Assembly (NCBI GenBank): GCA_963774555.1
Contig: CAVZFL010000001.1
Span: 1,798,001 to 1,862,000 of the forward strand
DNA: 64,000 nucleotides
DNA from: VRUE01 sp963774555
GTDB taxonomy: Bacteria > Actinomycetota > Thermoleophilia > Solirubrobacterales > 70-9
Direction of reading: 5' to 3'
How positions within the stretch are numbered: position 1 is the stretch's first letter; each line of letters opens with the position of its first letter. The notes beneath the pieces were generated by a model that had not been told where the DNA came from, made no database searches, and worked only from the letters and a program-made list of their open reading frames with translations. The position numbers and the translations under genes were made by a program. This document shows, piece by piece, positions 34,695 to 43,765 of this stretch.

Positions 34695-36069
34695 CGCTCT
34701 CCTCACCAGCCTGAGCGAGAGCCTCGAGCGCGCCGCGTCTCGCCAGCGCCGAACGACGGTCAGCGTCACCTCGCGGGTCGAGGGCATCGACCCTTGCGCC
34801 GCGGTCTTCTCCTCGCGCCTTGCCTCAGACCGCTGGTTCTGCTGGGAGCAGCCCGATCGCGAGTTCGCACTTGTCGGCCTGGGCGTGGCGTTGGAGGTCA
34901 CCTCGCGTGGGGAGGGTCGCTTCCGCGACGTTGCCCGCGAGTGCCTGGACGGGGAGGCAATCGTCGACGAGCCGCCGGGACTGCCGGCGGGCGCCGGCGC
35001 GGTTTGGCTCGGTGGCTTCGCCTTCGATCCGGACGGCGGCGGTAGCGCACCGTGGTCATCCCTCGAACCGGCCTCGCTGGTGTTACCGGAGCTCTCAGTC
35101 TGCCGCAGCGGCGCGCAGACCTTTCTCACCCTCAACGCAGTGGTTCACCCCGGCGATGATCCCAGGGCCAAGACGCAGGCGCTCAATGCTCGCCTGGCTG
35201 GCCTGCGTAACGACCCGCTGCCGTTGCTCGACCCACATCCGACCTCTCGCGTCGAGATCAGCAGCGTCCGCTCGCCGGACGAGTTCGAGCGCGCCGTCGC
35301 GGCGGCCACCGAGCGGATCGAGGCGGGGGAGATGTCGAAGGTGGTGCTGGCACGCGAGGTCCTGGTCAGGGCGGGCGCCGCGCACGACCCCGCCGCCCTC
35401 TTCGGCGCTATCCGCGCGCAGTTCTCCTCCTGCTTCTGCTTCTGCTGCGGCACGCCGGAGGCGGCCTTCATCGGCGCCAGCCCGGAGCTGCTGCTGCGCC
35501 GCTCGGGAGCCAGCGTCTCCACCGTCGCCCTCGCCGGCTCGACCCGCCGCAGCTCGGACCCCGCCGTCGACGACCACCTCGGCGAGCAGCTGCTGCGCAG
35601 CGACAAGGACCGCCGCGAGCATGCGATCGTCGCCGAGCGCATCGCCCGCAAGCTGCGCCCGCACGCCGTCTGGGTCCAGTCCGCGCCGGAGCCGGAGATC
35701 GTCAAGGTGGCGAACATCCAGCACCTGGCGACGCCGATCGTGGCCCAGCTGGCCGAGCCGCGCTCGGCCGTCGAGCTGGCCGGGATGATGCATCCGACTC
35801 CCGCCGTGGGAGGCGAGCCCTGGCCCGAGGCGGCGGCGGCGATCGACGAGCTCGAGCAGATGGACCGCGGCTGGTACGCCGGCCCGGTCGGCTGGATGGA
35901 CGCCACCGAAGACGGCGAATTCTGCGTCGCCCTGCGCAGCGCCCTCCTCCGCGACCGCGAGGCCCGCCTCTACACCGGCGCGGGCCTCGTCGCCGGCTCC
36001 GACCCGGCGGCGGAGCTGGCGGAGACCGAGATCAAGCTGGGGGCGCTGCTCCCGCTGCTTGCGGAGTAG
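34681..36069 (+). CDS. menF: Isochorismate synthase
   Basis: 462-residue chorismate-utilising enzyme that opens the menaquinone pathway. C-terminal signature AGAGLVAGSDPAAELAETEIK and the internal FIGASPELLLRR and ALAGSTRR motifs are present. The start GTG 34681 lies inside ilvN, so menaquinone synthesis is coupled to the ilvBN transcript. The stop TAG forms the first three bases of the next -10 box. Confidence 0.88.
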   Translation: MALSDALLTSLSESLERAASRQRRTTVSVTSRVEGIDPCAAVFSSRLASDRWFCWEQPDREFALVGLGVALEVTSRGEGRFRDVARECLDGEAIVDEPPGLPAGAGAVWLGGFAFDPDGGGSAPWSSLEPASLVLPELSVCRSGAQTFLTLNAVVHPGDDPRAKTQALNARLAGLRNDPLPLLDPHPTSRVEISSVRSPDEFERAVAAATERIEAGEMSKVVLAREVLVRAGAAHDPAALFGAIRAQFSSCFCFCCGTPEAAFIGASPELLLRRSGASVSTVALAGSTRRSSDPAVDDHLGEQLLRSDKDRREHAIVAERIARKLRPHAVWVQSAPEPEIVKVANIQHLATPIVAQLAEPRSAVELAGMMHPTPAVGGEPWPEAAAAIDELEQMDRGWYAGPVGWMDATEDGEFCVALRSALLRDREARLYTGAGLVAGSDPAAELAETEIKLGALLPLLAE

Positions 36070-36080
36070 GGTCGGGGGGC

Positions 36081-37046
36081 GTGGCTCGTGCCGTCTCCGT
36101 ATCCGTCTTGGTATGTCTCCTTCTCCTTTTGGGAACTTTCCAGCCTGCGCAGGCAGCTGCCCCCGAGGGGCCGCAGATCACAGTCTTGGCCCACACGGGA
36201 GTTGAGTTCGGGCAGGACATCATCACGATGAGTCCCAGCGGAGAATCTCCCCAGACCGTGATCGAGGAAGTTGGCTGGGACCGGCCATCGTGGTCGGCTG
36301 ACGGAAACCTGCTGACGCTCGCGGCCTATGGAGAGTGGAGCGGGGAGGTAATTGCGGTTGCGGAGGTCAATGGCTCTGGGCTCCGTTTTTATAGGGGTGC
36401 CCCGCTCGAAGGCGGCAATGCAGTGATGTCGCCGGACGGACGTACGGTCGCCTATCCCTACAAGGGCTCTGTCTGGCTTCTCAACGTCACGTCGGGCTCG
36501 GTGCGGCGAGCGCTCCCATCGCGGTCATATGCGGAGTTCGAACCGAGTTCGTTTTCTCCGGATGGCTCGAAGCTCGCCGGGACGGTCGGTTGGTTGGGGA
36601 GCATTGCGGTAGCGGTCGACCTGCGCACCGGCCACGTCTCGCTGCTGGCGCAGGAAGCGTCGGAACCCGTCTATTCGCCCGACGGATCGGAAGTGGCCTT
36701 CATCCGCTGGAAGAACTGGAGGGCGAGCGGGGTCGACGATGGCTCGCCGCCGATCGATGAGCTGCGGGTCACCCGGGTCGGCACCTTCCCCCGATCCCGG
36801 CTCCTGCGGCGCAGTCGCAAGTTGCTCGCCTGGCCCAGCTGGGATCCGTCCGGACGGCGGCTCGCGTTCACCCGCACCCGCGTCTTCGAAAACGGCTACG
36901 ACACCCCGATGAAAGGCGATGCGCTGATGGCGATCAATGCCGACGGCACCTGCCCGAAGAGGGTCTACACCGACCGGGAAGCCACGCTCTACGGTGCCAC
37001 CTGGCAACCGGGGCCAGGCCGCGAGGCTGGGCCGATCTCCTGCTAG
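36081..37046 (+). CDS. Secreted TolB-like beta-propeller protein
   Basis: 321 residues. Signal peptide about 1-26 (VSVLVCLLLLLGTF, cleavage after QAA). Repeating blades with SADGN, MSPDGRTVAYP, FSPDGSKLAG, YSPDGSEVAF and WDPSGRRLAFTR. GTG 36081 has TAGGGT 8 nt upstream. Function unknown; it interrupts the men genes. Its TAG overlaps the menD TAG in a shared CTAG. Confidence 0.75.
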   Translation: MARAVSVSVLVCLLLLLGTFQPAQAAAPEGPQITVLAHTGVEFGQDIITMSPSGESPQTVIEEVGWDRPSWSADGNLLTLAAYGEWSGEVIAVAEVNGSGLRFYRGAPLEGGNAVMSPDGRTVAYPYKGSVWLLNVTSGSVRRALPSRSYAEFEPSSFSPDGSKLAGTVGWLGSIAVAVDLRTGHVSLLAQEASEPVYSPDGSEVAFIRWKNWRASGVDDGSPPIDELRVTRVGTFPRSRLLRRSRKLLAWPSWDPSGRRLAFTRTRVFENGYDTPMKGDALMAINADGTCPKRVYTDREATLYGATWQPGPGREAGPISC

Positions 37047-38791
37047 CCCGGCAGTGCGTTGTGGACGCGACGGGTAAGCCCGCGATGTGCCGCGACGTTG
37101 GCGCTACGGTCGGTTTTGACCTTGATCAGGCCGGTGCCTGCGGCCAGGGCCTCCGGTAGTTCCGCCAGCGAGTCGAGCCGGCGGTCGGGAAGATCGAAGA
37201 GGGTGGCGGCCTTGGCGGTATCAATACCGCGCGGAGTGCCGAGCAGGGCCTCGAACTCGTCGTTCGGCAGCGCGTCCGCCTGGGGCAGGAAGCCGAAGAT
37301 GCCGCCGCCGTTGTTGTCGATGACGAGGACGCGGACGGGGGTTGAGACGTCGCGGAGAGCGGCTAGGGCGCCGATGTCGTGGAGGAGGCCGAGGTCGCCG
37401 GTGACGATCGTGGTTGGGCGGCCGCTGGCGTGGGCGGCGCCGATGCCGGAGGAGATCAGGCCGTCGATGCCGTTGGCGCCGCGGTTGCAGAGGAAGAGGG
37501 CGTCGGCCTCGCTGGGCGGCAGGAACGCCTCCTGGTCGCGGATCGGCATGCTCGATGCGGTGTAGACGAGGTCGCCGTCGCTGTGGGCGCGGCCGAGGGC
37601 GAAATGGAGGGCTGGCTCGGATATCTCGGCGCCTGTGAGCGCGGACTCGATCGCCTCGCGGGCGGCGCGCTCGGCGTCGAGCCAGCGCTGTGGCGCTCCG
37701 CGCTCCTCCTTCTCCAGGCGAGTTGCCCAGCCGGCGGCAAGCTCGGTCGGGTCGGCACGGAGGATTGCCGCTGCTCGGTTTGTCGGCTCGCTCCAGCCGC
37801 CGAGGGGATCGATGACTATCTGGTCGGCGCCGCTTGTCGCCAGCCAGGTACGCAACGGCTTGCTTGTCGGCATTGCGCCGAAGCGCAGGACAAGGTCGGG
37901 GACAACCGAGCCCGCGAAGTGCTCGTCGCGCAGCAGCAGGTCGTAGGTCGAGATCACGTTCGAGCGGTCGTGCGGTCCGCAGCGGAGCTGTGAGGTGGGC
38001 TCGGCGAGAATCGGGAAGCCGGATGCTCTCGCCAGGTGGGCGAGTGGCTCGCGCAGCTCGGGGTCCAGTTGGCGCCCGGCGACGATCACGCCGGAGATCG
38101 CATCGCCGATGTGGCCGGCGACCTCGTCGAGCAGGAAGGTGGACGGCTCGAGGTCGATCGAGGTGACCGCGGTTAGCGGCCGCCCGTCCCTGCCCTCCAG
38201 CGCCAGAGGATCGGTGGCGGTTACCGCGCCCGCCACCGGCAGCGGCGCCAGTGGCTCCCGCCAAGGCAGATTGAGATGGACCGGGCCGGGTCGCGGCTCG
38301 CCCCGTGCCGCCGCCAGCGCCCGACAGGCGACGGACCGGTAGTGCAACAACCCGTCGTCGTTAGCCTCGTGCGTGCCGACTTCGCAGAACCAGCGCACCG
38401 CGGAGCCGTAGAGCTTGACCTGGTCGATCGTCTGCCCGGCACCGATCCCGCGCAGCTCGGGCGGGCGGTCCGCTGTGAGGGCGATCAGCGGCAGGGCCGA
38501 CTCGTCCGCCTCGCAGATCGCCGGGTGGTAGTTGGCGGCTGCGGTCCCGGAGGTGCAGAGCATCGCCACGGGGGCGCCACTTGCCTGTGCAGCACCCAGC
38601 GCGAAGAACGCCGCCGAGCGCTCGTCGACGATCACGCTCACGTCGATCTCGGGCTGGCGCCAGAGCGCGACCGCAAGGGGTGTCGAGCGCGATCCCGGCG
38701 AAACCACCGCGTGCCTTAGCCCTCCCCGCGCCAGCTCCTCGACCAGGGCCGAGGCGAGCGCGGTGTTGCCGTTGGTCCGGTCCATCGTCAC
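37043..38791 (-). CDS. menD: SEPHCHC synthase
   Basis: ThDP enzyme of about 582 residues condensing isochorismate with 2-oxoglutarate. Motifs include VSPGSRSTPLAVAL (near 30), VDERSAAFFALG with the catalytic Glu, LCTSGTAAANYHPA and the metal-binding region VIDNNGGGIFGFLPQ. Start is GTG 38791 or ATG 38785; CATAGT lies 5 and 11 nt upstream respectively. Confidence 0.93.
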   Translation of the reverse strand: MTMDRTNGNTALASALVEELARGGLRHAVVSPGSRSTPLAVALWRQPEIDVSVIVDERSAAFFALGAAQASGAPVAMLCTSGTAAANYHPAICEADESALPLIALTADRPPELRGIGAGQTIDQVKLYGSAVRWFCEVGTHEANDDGLLHYRSVACRALAAARGEPRPGPVHLNLPWREPLAPLPVAGAVTATDPLALEGRDGRPLTAVTSIDLEPSTFLLDEVAGHIGDAISGVIVAGRQLDPELREPLAHLARASGFPILAEPTSQLRCGPHDRSNVISTYDLLLRDEHFAGSVVPDLVLRFGAMPTSKPLRTWLATSGADQIVIDPLGGWSEPTNRAAAILRADPTELAAGWATRLEKEERGAPQRWLDAERAAREAIESALTGAEISEPALHFALGRAHSDGDLVYTASSMPIRDQEAFLPPSEADALFLCNRGANGIDGLISSGIGAAHASGRPTTIVTGDLGLLHDIGALAALRDVSTPVRVLVIDNNGGGIFGFLPQADALPNDEFEALLGTPRGIDTAKAATLFDLPDRRLDSLAELPEALAAGTGLIKVKTDRSANVAAHRGLTRRVHNALPG

Positions 38792-38801
38792 CGAAGACTA
38801 T

Positions 38802-38841
38802 GTGGCGCCTTACCCCTCCATATGCACGGGTAAGGCGCCAC
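38802..38841 (-). terminator. Terminator hairpin between menC and menD
   Basis: Perfect 14-bp stem GTGGCGCCTTACCC / GGGTAAGGCGCCAC with a 12-nt loop, beginning 8 nt after the menC stop on the minus strand. It separates menC from menD although both point the same way. Confidence 0.65.
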
Positions 38842-38849
38842 ACCCCCGC

Positions 38850-39908
38850 TCAGATCCGGTGCGCTGCGAGCGCCGCCTCGTCGATCTCGACGCCGAGGCC
38901 GGGGCCGGGGGGCGGGTGGAGCATGCCGTCGCGGACCTCGCACTCGACCGCGGCGATGGTCGAGGAGAAGAGGCGTTGCGTGGCGAGGCCGTGGGCGAGG
39001 CCGGGATCATCCGCACCCGCGGCCTCGCGCAGGGTCTGCGCGACCTGCGCGGCCGCCGCGATCCCGACCGGGCCGTCGAGCGCGCTGGAGATATATGCGG
39101 GCAGCACCTCGGCGATCTCGATCGCCGCCTCCGGCCCACCGACCTTGGAGAGCTTGACCCCCGTCAGCGCGCATGCGCCCATGGCCAGCGCCCGCTCGGC
39201 ATCGGCGCGGCTCTCGACGCTCTCGTCGCCGGCGATTGGGATCGAGGTCGAGGACGCCACCTCCGCTGCTTCCTCCAGCGTCGCCACCGGCTGCTCGGCG
39301 AGCTCGACCTCCAGCGGCTCCAGGGATTTGAGCATGCGCTTGGCCGACTCGACGTCCCAGGTGGCATTTGCGTCAACGCGAATTCGCGCTCGCGGTCCAA
39401 CCGCCTCGCGCACTGCGTAGACCTGTCCAAAGTCGTCACCTGCGCCGAGCTTCAGCTTGAAGGCCTCGAAGCCATCCTCGGCCCAGCGAGCCGCCTCGGC
39501 GGCAACGGCGGCTGGCTCCCCGGCGACCAGCGTCGCGTTGCACTCGACCGGTGCGCTCGCGGCCGCCGCGGCCGAGCCCTCCGCCGCCGCCCTGCGACCG
39601 CGCAGATCGAGCAGCGCGGTGAGCGCCGCACAGCGCGCGGGCGCGGAGAGGTCGAGCGCATCGCCACGAAGCGTTGCCTCGTCAAGCGAGTCGCGCCCAC
39701 CAAGCCGTTCCAGCTCCTCGACCACATGCGCCAGCCCAGCGCCGCCGCGCAGGGAAAGCGGCACCGCTTCACCCAGCCCGATCAGCCCGTCGTCGGCGAG
39801 CACCCGCAACAGCACCATCTCCCGGCGGTCCAGCCGCCCGCGCGCCGTCACGTAAGGCTGGCGAAACGGCAGCGCGTAGGGCGTCACTTCGACCGAGGCG
39901 ATCTTCAC
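38850..39908 (-). CDS. menC: o-Succinylbenzoate synthase (enolase superfamily)
   Basis: 352 residues. Enolase-superfamily barrel with the KLKLG lysine motif (near 150), DANATWD, EQPV, DESV and KLSKVGG metal and acid/base sites. Related epimerases share these residues, so MenC is chosen by context among menF, menD, menA, menB and menE. GTG start. Confidence 0.85.
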   Translation of the reverse strand: MKIASVEVTPYALPFRQPYVTARGRLDRREMVLLRVLADDGLIGLGEAVPLSLRGGAGLAHVVEELERLGGRDSLDEATLRGDALDLSAPARCAALTALLDLRGRRAAAEGSAAAAASAPVECNATLVAGEPAAVAAEAARWAEDGFEAFKLKLGAGDDFGQVYAVREAVGPRARIRVDANATWDVESAKRMLKSLEPLEVELAEQPVATLEEAAEVASSTSIPIAGDESVESRADAERALAMGACALTGVKLSKVGGPEAAIEIAEVLPAYISSALDGPVGIAAAAQVAQTLREAAGADDPGLAHGLATQRLFSSTIAAVECEVRDGMLHPPPGPGLGVEIDEAALAAHRI

Positions 39909-39970
39909 CCGACAAGCATCTCAGGCGGAGAGGGCCAGCCGAAGCCGATTTATGATCAGATAAATTTGTG

Positions 39971-39976
39971 TAAAAT
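39971..39976 (+). promoter_or_regulatory. -10 box TAAAAT for the 40027 gene
   Basis: It lies in an unusually AT-rich stretch (about 39946-39977). Unlike most genes here, a real 5' leader of about 45 nt with a GGGAGAG ribosome-binding site follows. Confidence 0.5.
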
Positions 39977-40026
39977 GTCCAGGTCGAGCTTCGAGTCGCG
40001 GCATGGCGCCGCCGAGGGAGAGTCAA

Positions 40027-40647
40027 ATGAGAAGGATCAAGGCGTTCGGCGGCGTGGCCCTGGTGGTTTCGATTGCCCTGGTCTGCGGGGTGCCGGGCGT
40101 GGCCTCTGCGGACACGATCTGCAAAGCGAACGAAACCCCCTGCTCGAAAGCCAACAGCCTCCCCGAAAAAGCCAGCCTCGTCAGGTCGGAAGCATGGGAA
40201 TTCTGCATGACGGGTTGCTCGGAAGGAAGCGTCGTCTGGAAAGAATCGACCGTCAAAGACAAAGGCGCGGACGCAGGGTTGACCGGCGCGATCGAAACGG
40301 CGACCTTCAGCAAAGTCAAAGGAGAATGCAGCGAAGCCTCGGCCCTGAACCTGCCCTGGGCAAGCGAATGGACGGCCGCCACTCAACGCCTGAACTACGC
40401 CAGTGGGGGCAGCGGAAGCCCGGGCGTCTCGCTGAAAGGCTGCCTCGGGCTCAACCTCACGTGCGAGTACAGCAGCACAGCCGACTTATGGTCTGTCGTC
40501 GGCGGGAACCCGCTGAAATTCCACGAGCTGGGGACCGTGTGGCACAAATCGGGTGGGTCGGCGCTTTGCCCGGAAAACGGCGAATGGCTCGGCGAAGGGT
40601 CGCTGACCGAACCGACGGGGTTACTCCACCTCGTCGCCTTACCGTAG
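40027..40647 (+). CDS. Secreted Cys-containing protein, unknown
   Basis: 206 residues. Signal peptide 1-23 (KAFGGVALVVSIALVCGV, cleavage after ASA). The mature part begins DTICKANETPCSKANSL, has eight or so cysteines that could pair, and no repeats. ATG 40027 has GGGAGAG 6-12 nt upstream. I know of similar short secreted proteins in this lineage but no function. Confidence 0.7.
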   Translation: MRRIKAFGGVALVVSIALVCGVPGVASADTICKANETPCSKANSLPEKASLVRSEAWEFCMTGCSEGSVVWKESTVKDKGADAGLTGAIETATFSKVKGECSEASALNLPWASEWTAATQRLNYASGGSGSPGVSLKGCLGLNLTCEYSSTADLWSVVGGNPLKFHELGTVWHKSGGSALCPENGEWLGEGSLTEPTGLLHLVALP

Positions 40648-40663
40648 CCTGGCTCGCGGTCGA

Positions 40664-41545
40664 TCAGGCGGCGAGCAGGAGCCCGACCGAGACCAGCAGG
40701 CTGAAGGCGGCGAGCAGGGCGCCGGTGGCGGCGAGGGCGCCGTTGAGCGAGGGTCCGTCGGTGCGGTTGGTCATTGTTCGCATGGGCTTGAAGGCCAGTG
40801 GCAGGGCCAGCAGGCCGATCAGGGGCAGCCAGCTGCCGCCACCGGCGAGCAGGGCGAGCGGCAGGACGACGAAGGCCCCCAGGACCAGGAAGCGGTAGAG
40901 CGCCACCGCGTTGGCGCGCCCCATCCGAACGGCGAGCGTCATCTTGCCGGCTCGCAGGTCCGTTTCGAGGTCGCGCACGTTGTTGACGACGAGGATCGCG
41001 GTGGCTAGGAAGCCGACCGCGATCGAGAGGCCGAGCGGCAGCGCGTCGAGTTCCTCCAGCTGTACGTAGTAGGAGCCGTTGACGGCGACCAGGCCGAAGA
41101 AGAGGAAGACGAAGACCTCGCCGAGGCCGGCGTAGCCGTATGGCCGCGGCCCGCCCGTGTAGAGGACGCCGGCGGCGATCGAGAGCGCGCCGATCAGCAG
41201 GATCACGATGCCGGCGACCGCGGCGAGGTAAATGCCGCAGGCGATCGCCACGGCGAAGGCGATCCAGGTCGCGGTCAGCACCCGCTGGGGAGTGACGAGG
41301 CCAGCCGAGGTGACGCGCACCGGCCCGAGCCGGTCGGCCGTGTCGGCGCCCCGCTTGGCGTCCGAGTAGTCGTTAGCCAGATTTGTCCCGATCTGGATGA
41401 AGATCGAGCCGAGCAGAGCGGCGATGAAGGCGCCGACCCTCGGCAGGCTCCCGGCCCATTCGACGGCGGCCGCCGTCCCGACCAGCACCGGCGCGATCGC
41501 CGCCGGCAGGGTGCGCGGCCGGGCTGCCATCAGCCAGATCCTCAT
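40664..41545 (-). CDS. menA: DHNA polyprenyltransferase
   Basis: UbiA-family membrane enzyme of 293 residues that prenylates 1,4-dihydroxy-2-naphthoate. The first aspartate motif is NLANDYSDAKRG (near 55), the second NNVRDLETDLRAGK (near 190). About eight transmembrane helices. ATG overlaps the menB stop (ATGA). Confidence 0.92.
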   Translation of the reverse strand: MRIWLMAARPRTLPAAIAPVLVGTAAAVEWAGSLPRVGAFIAALLGSIFIQIGTNLANDYSDAKRGADTADRLGPVRVTSAGLVTPQRVLTATWIAFAVAIACGIYLAAVAGIVILLIGALSIAAGVLYTGGPRPYGYAGLGEVFVFLFFGLVAVNGSYYVQLEELDALPLGLSIAVGFLATAILVVNNVRDLETDLRAGKMTLAVRMGRANAVALYRFLVLGAFVVLPLALLAGGGSWLPLIGLLALPLAFKPMRTMTNRTDGPSLNGALAATGALLAAFSLLVSVGLLLAA

Positions 41546-42408
41546 GGCCGCCTCGGGAACTGCGAGAAGTCGGGCTGGCGCTTCTGCTTGAAGGCCTCGC
41601 GGCCCTCGCGCGCCTCCTCGCTGCCGTAGAAGAGCAGGTTGGTGTCGTGGGCCAGCTGCTGGATCCCGGCGTAGCCGTCCTCGTGGGCGTTGAAGCTGGC
41701 CTTGACCAGGCGCAGGGCGAACGGGGAGAGCGCCAGCATCTCGCGGCACCAGGCGACGGTCTCCTCCTCCAGCCGGTCGAGCGGGACGACCGTGTTGACC
41801 AGCCCCATCTCGAGCGCCTCCTCGGCGTCGTACAGCCGGCACAGCATCCATATCTCCTTGGCCTTCTTGGTGCCGACGAGGTCGCGCAGCAGGGAGGCGC
41901 CGAAGCCGCCGTCCCAGGAGCCCACCCGCGGCCCGGTCTGGCCGAAGCGGGCGTTGTCGGCGGCGATCGTCAGGTCGCAGCAGACGTGGAGGACGTGGCC
42001 GCCGCCGACGGCGTAGCCGGCCACCATCGCCACCACCGGCTTCGGCAGCCGCCGCATCTGCACCTGCAGGTCGGTGACGTGGAAGCGGCCGAGCGTCGCG
42101 CCCTCCTCGACGTATCCCGTGTCGCCGCGAACCTGCTGGTCGCCGCCCGAGCAGAACGCCTTCTGCCCCGCGCCGGTGAGGATGACGACGCCGACCTCGG
42201 TGTCCTCGCGGGCCAGCTCGAGCGCGGCGGAGACCTCGATCAGCGTCTGCGGCCGGAAGGCGTTGAGCACCTCGGGGCGGTCGATTGTGATCTTGGCGAT
42301 CCCGTCGGCCTTCTCGTAGCGGATGTCGTCGTACTCGGCGACGCTCTGCCACTCGATCGGCGCGCGCAGGTCCGCCTCGGCCGGAGCTTCCTTATGGCGT
42401 TGGGGCAT
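41542..42408 (-). CDS. menB: 1,4-Dihydroxy-2-naphthoyl-CoA synthase
   Basis: 288-residue crotonase-fold enzyme closing the naphthoquinol ring. Signatures: KITIDRPEVLNAFRP, GGDQQVRGD, VAGYAVGGGHVLH and GPRVGSWDGGFGA. The long form with an N-terminal extension is typical of MenB. -10 TATCGT is 7 nt upstream. Confidence 0.95.
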   Translation of the reverse strand: MPQRHKEAPAEADLRAPIEWQSVAEYDDIRYEKADGIAKITIDRPEVLNAFRPQTLIEVSAALELAREDTEVGVVILTGAGQKAFCSGGDQQVRGDTGYVEEGATLGRFHVTDLQVQMRRLPKPVVAMVAGYAVGGGHVLHVCCDLTIAADNARFGQTGPRVGSWDGGFGASLLRDLVGTKKAKEIWMLCRLYDAEEALEMGLVNTVVPLDRLEEETVAWCREMLALSPFALRLVKASFNAHEDGYAGIQQLAHDTNLLFYGSEEAREGREAFKQKRQPDFSQFPRRP

Positions 42409-42429
42409 GATGGGCACGATATCCCGCCG
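42409..42429. promoter_or_regulatory. Shared 21-bp divergent promoter region of menB and menE
   Basis: The palindrome GATATC (42418-42423) can serve as the -10 box for menE (6-nt spacer). On the minus strand TATCGT, which overlaps it, serves menB (7-nt spacer). Both mRNAs would be leaderless, and the same few bases would be melted for either. Confidence 0.45.
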
Positions 42430-43755
42430 ATGAAACTCGACGACTGGCTGGCCCAGAGATCGCAGAGCTGTCCCGAGCGCACCGCCCTCGTCGCGGACGG
42501 CGCCGGGGTCACCTACGCCGAGCTGGAGGCGGAGGCGACCTGGGTGGCCCGGCGCCTCGCCGCGCACGGCGTCCGCCGCGGCTCGATCGCGGCGATGACG
42601 ATGCACCCCCGGCGCGAGCAGGTGGTCCTCGTCCACGCGCTGATGAAGCTCGGCGCCGTGCTGCTGCCGCTCAGCCCCAGGCTCTCCGCCGAGGAGCGCG
42701 CCGCCGTGATCGCCGCCGAGGAACCGGCGATGGACCTCGACGACGCCGGCGAGCTGACCCAGACCGAGGCCGACCTGCCGCTGCTGGGTGAGCACGACAT
42801 GGACGCGCTCGCATGCAGGGTGATGACGAGCGGCAGCACGGGCACGCCCGACCCGGTCGGCCTCACCTACGGCAACTTCCTCTGGAGCGCCGTCGCCTCG
42901 GCCTTCAACATCGGCGTCGAGCCCGAGGACCGCTGGCTCTGCTGCCTGCCGCTCAGCCACATCTCCGGCCTCGGGATCGTGATGCGCTCGGTGATCTACG
43001 GCACCACGGCGGTCGTCCAGGACGGCTTCGACGTCGACCGCGTCGCGGCGGCGCTGGAGCGCGACGAGATCACCGTGGTCTCGCTGGTGGCGACGATGCT
43101 GACCCGCCTGCTCGAGGCCGGTGCCGACCTCTCCGGCCCGCGGGCGCTCCTGATCGGCGGCGGGCCGGTGCCCGAGCATGCGCTGGAGGAGGCGATCGGC
43201 CGCGGCGCCACCGTCGTCCAGACATACGGCCTGACCGAGGCCTGCTCGCAGGTGACGACCCTCGCTCCCGCCGAGGCCCAGCGCAAGCTCGGCTCCGCCG
43301 GCCGGCCGCTCCTCACCACCCACCTGCGCATACTCGACGGCGAGATCCTCGTCCAGGGGCCGACCGTCGCCCCCGGCCGTGCCGACGCCGACGGCTGGCT
43401 GCACACCGGCGACCTCGGTCGCATCGACGAGGAAGGCTTCCTCTACGTCGAGGACCGCATGGACGACCTGATCGTCAGCGGTGGCGAGAACGTCGTCCCC
43501 GCCGAAGTGGAGAAAGTCCTGCTGCGCCACCCCGAGGTCGCCGACGCCGCCGTGGTCGGCCGTGAGGACCCCGAGTGGCAGCAGGCGGTGACCGCGATCG
43601 TCGTGCTCACCGATGGCTCGGCGGCCACCCCCGACGAGCTGCGCCGCCACTGCGCCGAGTCGCTGGCCGGCTTCAAGGTGCCGAAGCGGGTCGAGCTGGC
43701 GGCGGCGCTGCCGCGCACGCCCTCGGGCAAGCTGATGCGGCGCGCCCTCCGCTAG
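42430..43755 (+). CDS. menE: o-Succinylbenzoyl-CoA ligase
   Basis: 441-residue ANL adenylating enzyme. P-loop MTSGSTGTPDPVGLTYGNF near 135, YGLTEACSQ near 265, TGDLGRIDEEGFLY near 325 and the C-terminal PRTPSGKLMRR lysine. It activates OSB for MenB. Its TAG stop begins the ilvC -10 box. Confidence 0.9.
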   Translation: MKLDDWLAQRSQSCPERTALVADGAGVTYAELEAEATWVARRLAAHGVRRGSIAAMTMHPRREQVVLVHALMKLGAVLLPLSPRLSAEERAAVIAAEEPAMDLDDAGELTQTEADLPLLGEHDMDALACRVMTSGSTGTPDPVGLTYGNFLWSAVASAFNIGVEPEDRWLCCLPLSHISGLGIVMRSVIYGTTAVVQDGFDVDRVAAALERDEITVVSLVATMLTRLLEAGADLSGPRALLIGGGPVPEHALEEAIGRGATVVQTYGLTEACSQVTTLAPAEAQRKLGSAGRPLLTTHLRILDGEILVQGPTVAPGRADADGWLHTGDLGRIDEEGFLYVEDRMDDLIVSGGENVVPAEVEKVLLRHPEVADAAVVGREDPEWQQAVTAIVVLTDGSAATPDELRRHCAESLAGFKVPKRVELAAALPRTPSGKLMRRALR

Positions 43756-43758
43756 CCT
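43753..43758 (+). promoter_or_regulatory. ilvC -10 box containing the menE stop codon
   Basis: TAGCCT, with a 7-nt spacer to the ilvC ATG. The first three bases are the menE TAG. Confidence 0.45.
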
Positions 43759-43765
43759 GCCCGCC

